Part shown: positions 40,780 to 41,856 of the stretch, in pieces
Numbering within the stretch: the first letter of the stretch is position 1
Layout: each line of letters starts with the position of its first letter
Assembly (NCBI RefSeq): GCF_004342285.1
Contig: NZ_SMCV01000002.1
Location: forward strand, 735,313-777,168
DNA: 41,856 nucleotides
Direction of reading: 5' to 3'
Source: Klebsiella sp. BIGb0138
Lineage (GTDB): Bacteria; Pseudomonadota; Gammaproteobacteria; Enterobacterales; Enterobacteriaceae
The notes under the pieces: generated by a model
What the model saw: only the letters and a program-made list of their open reading frames with translations
Database searches by the model: none
What the model was told of the DNA's origin: nothing
Program-made: the position numbers and the translations under genes

Positions 40780-41856
40780 TTACGCGTTTTTCAGCACTTC
40801 GCTGACGATCTCCACCGCTTCTTTCTCGATCTGCTTACGATGTTCTTCCCCGAGGAAGCTCTCGCAGTAGATCTTGTAAGCGTCTTCCGTACCCGACGGA
40901 CGGGCGGCGAACCAGCCGTTGTCGGTCATCACTTTCAGACCACCAATCGATGCGCCGTTGCCCGGCGCCGCGGTCAGGCGCGCGGTGATCGGGTCGCCCG
41001 CCAGCGTGCTGGCGCTGACCATCTCCGGCGACAGCTTCGCCAGCGCCGCTTTCTGTGCGGAAGTAGCCGAAGCCTGCAGCCGGTTATAGCTCGGCGCGCC
41101 GAAGCGGGCGGCCAGTTCGTCGTAGTGCTGCTGCGGGTTTTTACCGGTCACGGCGGTGATTTCCGCCGCCAGCAGGCACATGATGATGCCGTCTTTGTCG
41201 GTCGACCACGGCGTGCCGTCAAAACGCAGGAACGAGGCGCCCGCGCTCTCTTCCCCGCCGAAGCCGAAGCTGCCGTCGAACAGACCGTCAACAAACCATT
41301 TAAAGCCCACCGGCACTTCCACCAGCCTGCGGCCGAGGTCGTTCACCACGCGGTCGATCATCGCCGAGGAGACCAGCGTCTTACCGACGGCGACATCCTG
41401 GCCCCACTGCGGACGATGCTGGAACAGGTAGTTAATCGCCACCGCCAGATAGTGGTTCGGGTTCATCAGCCCCGCCGGCGTGACGATGCCGTGACGGTCA
41501 TAGTCCGGGTCGTTGGCAAAGGCCAGATCGAACTTATCGCGCAGCGCCAGCAGGCCGGCCATCGCGCACTCCGAAGAGCAGTCCATGCGGATCGCGCCGT
41601 CTTTATCGAGATGCATAAAGCGGAAAGTTTGATCGACATGATCGTTAACGATGGTCAGATCCAGCTTGTAGTGCTCAGCGATACGCTTCCAGTATTCGAT
41701 ACCGGACCCGCCCAGCGGATCGACGCCAAGCCTGAGGCCCGCTTTTTGAATCGCCGCCATGTCGACGATATCCGCCAGCCCTGCGATAAACGGCTGCACC
41801 AGATCCTGCTCTTTGACATGACCGGATGCCAGCGCCGCATCGAGGGAGAGGCGCTT
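40780..41856 (-). CDS. pgm: Phosphoglucomutase (alpha-D-glucose-1,6-bisphosphate dependent), C-terminal part
   Basis: Interconverts glucose-1-phosphate and glucose-6-phosphate for glycogen, trehalose and UDP-glucose metabolism. The visible 358 residues correspond to roughly the last two thirds of a protein of about 546 aa; the N-terminus with the phosphoserine lies beyond the window. The metal-binding loop DPDYDRHG, the sugar-binding [11 protein letters not shown] and the phosphate-binding [12 protein letters not shown] are present. The reading frame is open to base 41856, so a start at 41799 is an artefact. Pgm lies next to kdpE; in E. coli speF-potE intervene, as I recall. Confidence 0.96.
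   Translation of the reverse strand, partial: KRLSLDAALASGHVKEQDLVQPFIAGLADIVDMAAIQKAGLRLGVDPLGGSGIEYWKRIAEHYKLDLTIVNDHVDQTFRFMHLDKDGAIRMDCSSECAMAGLLALRDKFDLAFANDPDYDRHGIVTPAGLMNPNHYLAVAINYLFQHRPQWGQDVAVGKTLVSSAMIDRVVNDLGRRLVEVPVGFKWFVDGLFDGSFGFGGEESAGASFLRFDGTPWSTDKDGIIMCLLAAEITAVTGKNPQQHYDELAARFGAPSYNRLQASATSAQKAALAKLSPEMVSASTLAGDPITARLTAAPGNGASIGGLKVMTDNGWFAARPSGTEDAYKIYCESFLGEEHRKQIEKEAVEIVSEVLKNA

Overview
The window is core chromosome of an enterobacterium, most likely Klebsiella or Raoultella. I infer this from near-identity of most proteins to E. coli K-12 families as I remember them, high third-position GC, a pcp/DUF979/DUF969 insertion beside the pxp genes, and the absence of several E. 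coli neighbours (mngRAB, ybgA, speF-potE). No prophage, insertion sequence, CRISPR array, integron or defence system is visible, and I found no convincing undescribed system. The points of interest are gene-order differences, small genes, regulatory sites and repeats.

Bases 1-523 (minus strand): a tRNA operon, Lys(UUU)-Val(UAC)-Lys(UUU), with its own promoter and a GC-rich discriminator. It lies downstream of the Tol-Pal cluster. Bases 523-6277 (minus): ybgC-tolQ-tolR-tolA-tolB-pal-cpoB, the envelope machine that constricts the outer membrane at division and links it to septal peptidoglycan synthesis. An ERIC-like repeat sits just in front of ybgC. Bases 6563-10060 (minus): cydA-cydB-cydX-ybgE, the cytochrome bd-I quinol oxidase. 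Its promoter region carries two FNR sites in the geometry known for E. coli cydA.

Bases 10478-20560 (minus): sdhCDAB-sucABCD, encoding succinate dehydrogenase, 2-oxoglutarate dehydrogenase E1/E2 and succinyl-CoA synthetase. The sucD 3' end has a strong terminator and probably yields the sRNA SdhX. A large ERIC-like hairpin and a REP pair lie between sdhB and sucA. The divergent gltA (21010-22296, plus) completes a TCA-cycle block.

Bases 22445-28875 (minus): ybgI-pxpB-pxpC-pxpA-DUF969-DUF979-pcp-nei. This reads as a 5-oxoproline salvage module: Pcp frees pyroglutamate from peptides, the DUF969/DUF979 pair probably transports it, and PxpABC hydrolyses it to glutamate. nei (DNA repair) ends the run. 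Bases 29150-32443: dtpD (plus, peptide transporter), phrB (minus, photolyase; its 3' end overlaps dtpD) and ybfA (minus).

Bases 32640-40614 (plus): kdpFABC, the high-affinity K+ ATPase, and its sensor/regulator pair kdpDE. Here kdpD and kdpE are about 70 nt apart. Bases 40670-41856 (minus): the C-terminal two thirds of pgm, cut by the window edge.

Start codons were reassigned where homologous length, active-site numbering or a ribosome binding site argued against the longest ORF: pal, tolB, ybgC, cydA, sdhA, sdhC, pxpB, dtpD, phrB, ybfA, kdpA and kdpE. Comparisons with E. coli are from memory, not from a search.
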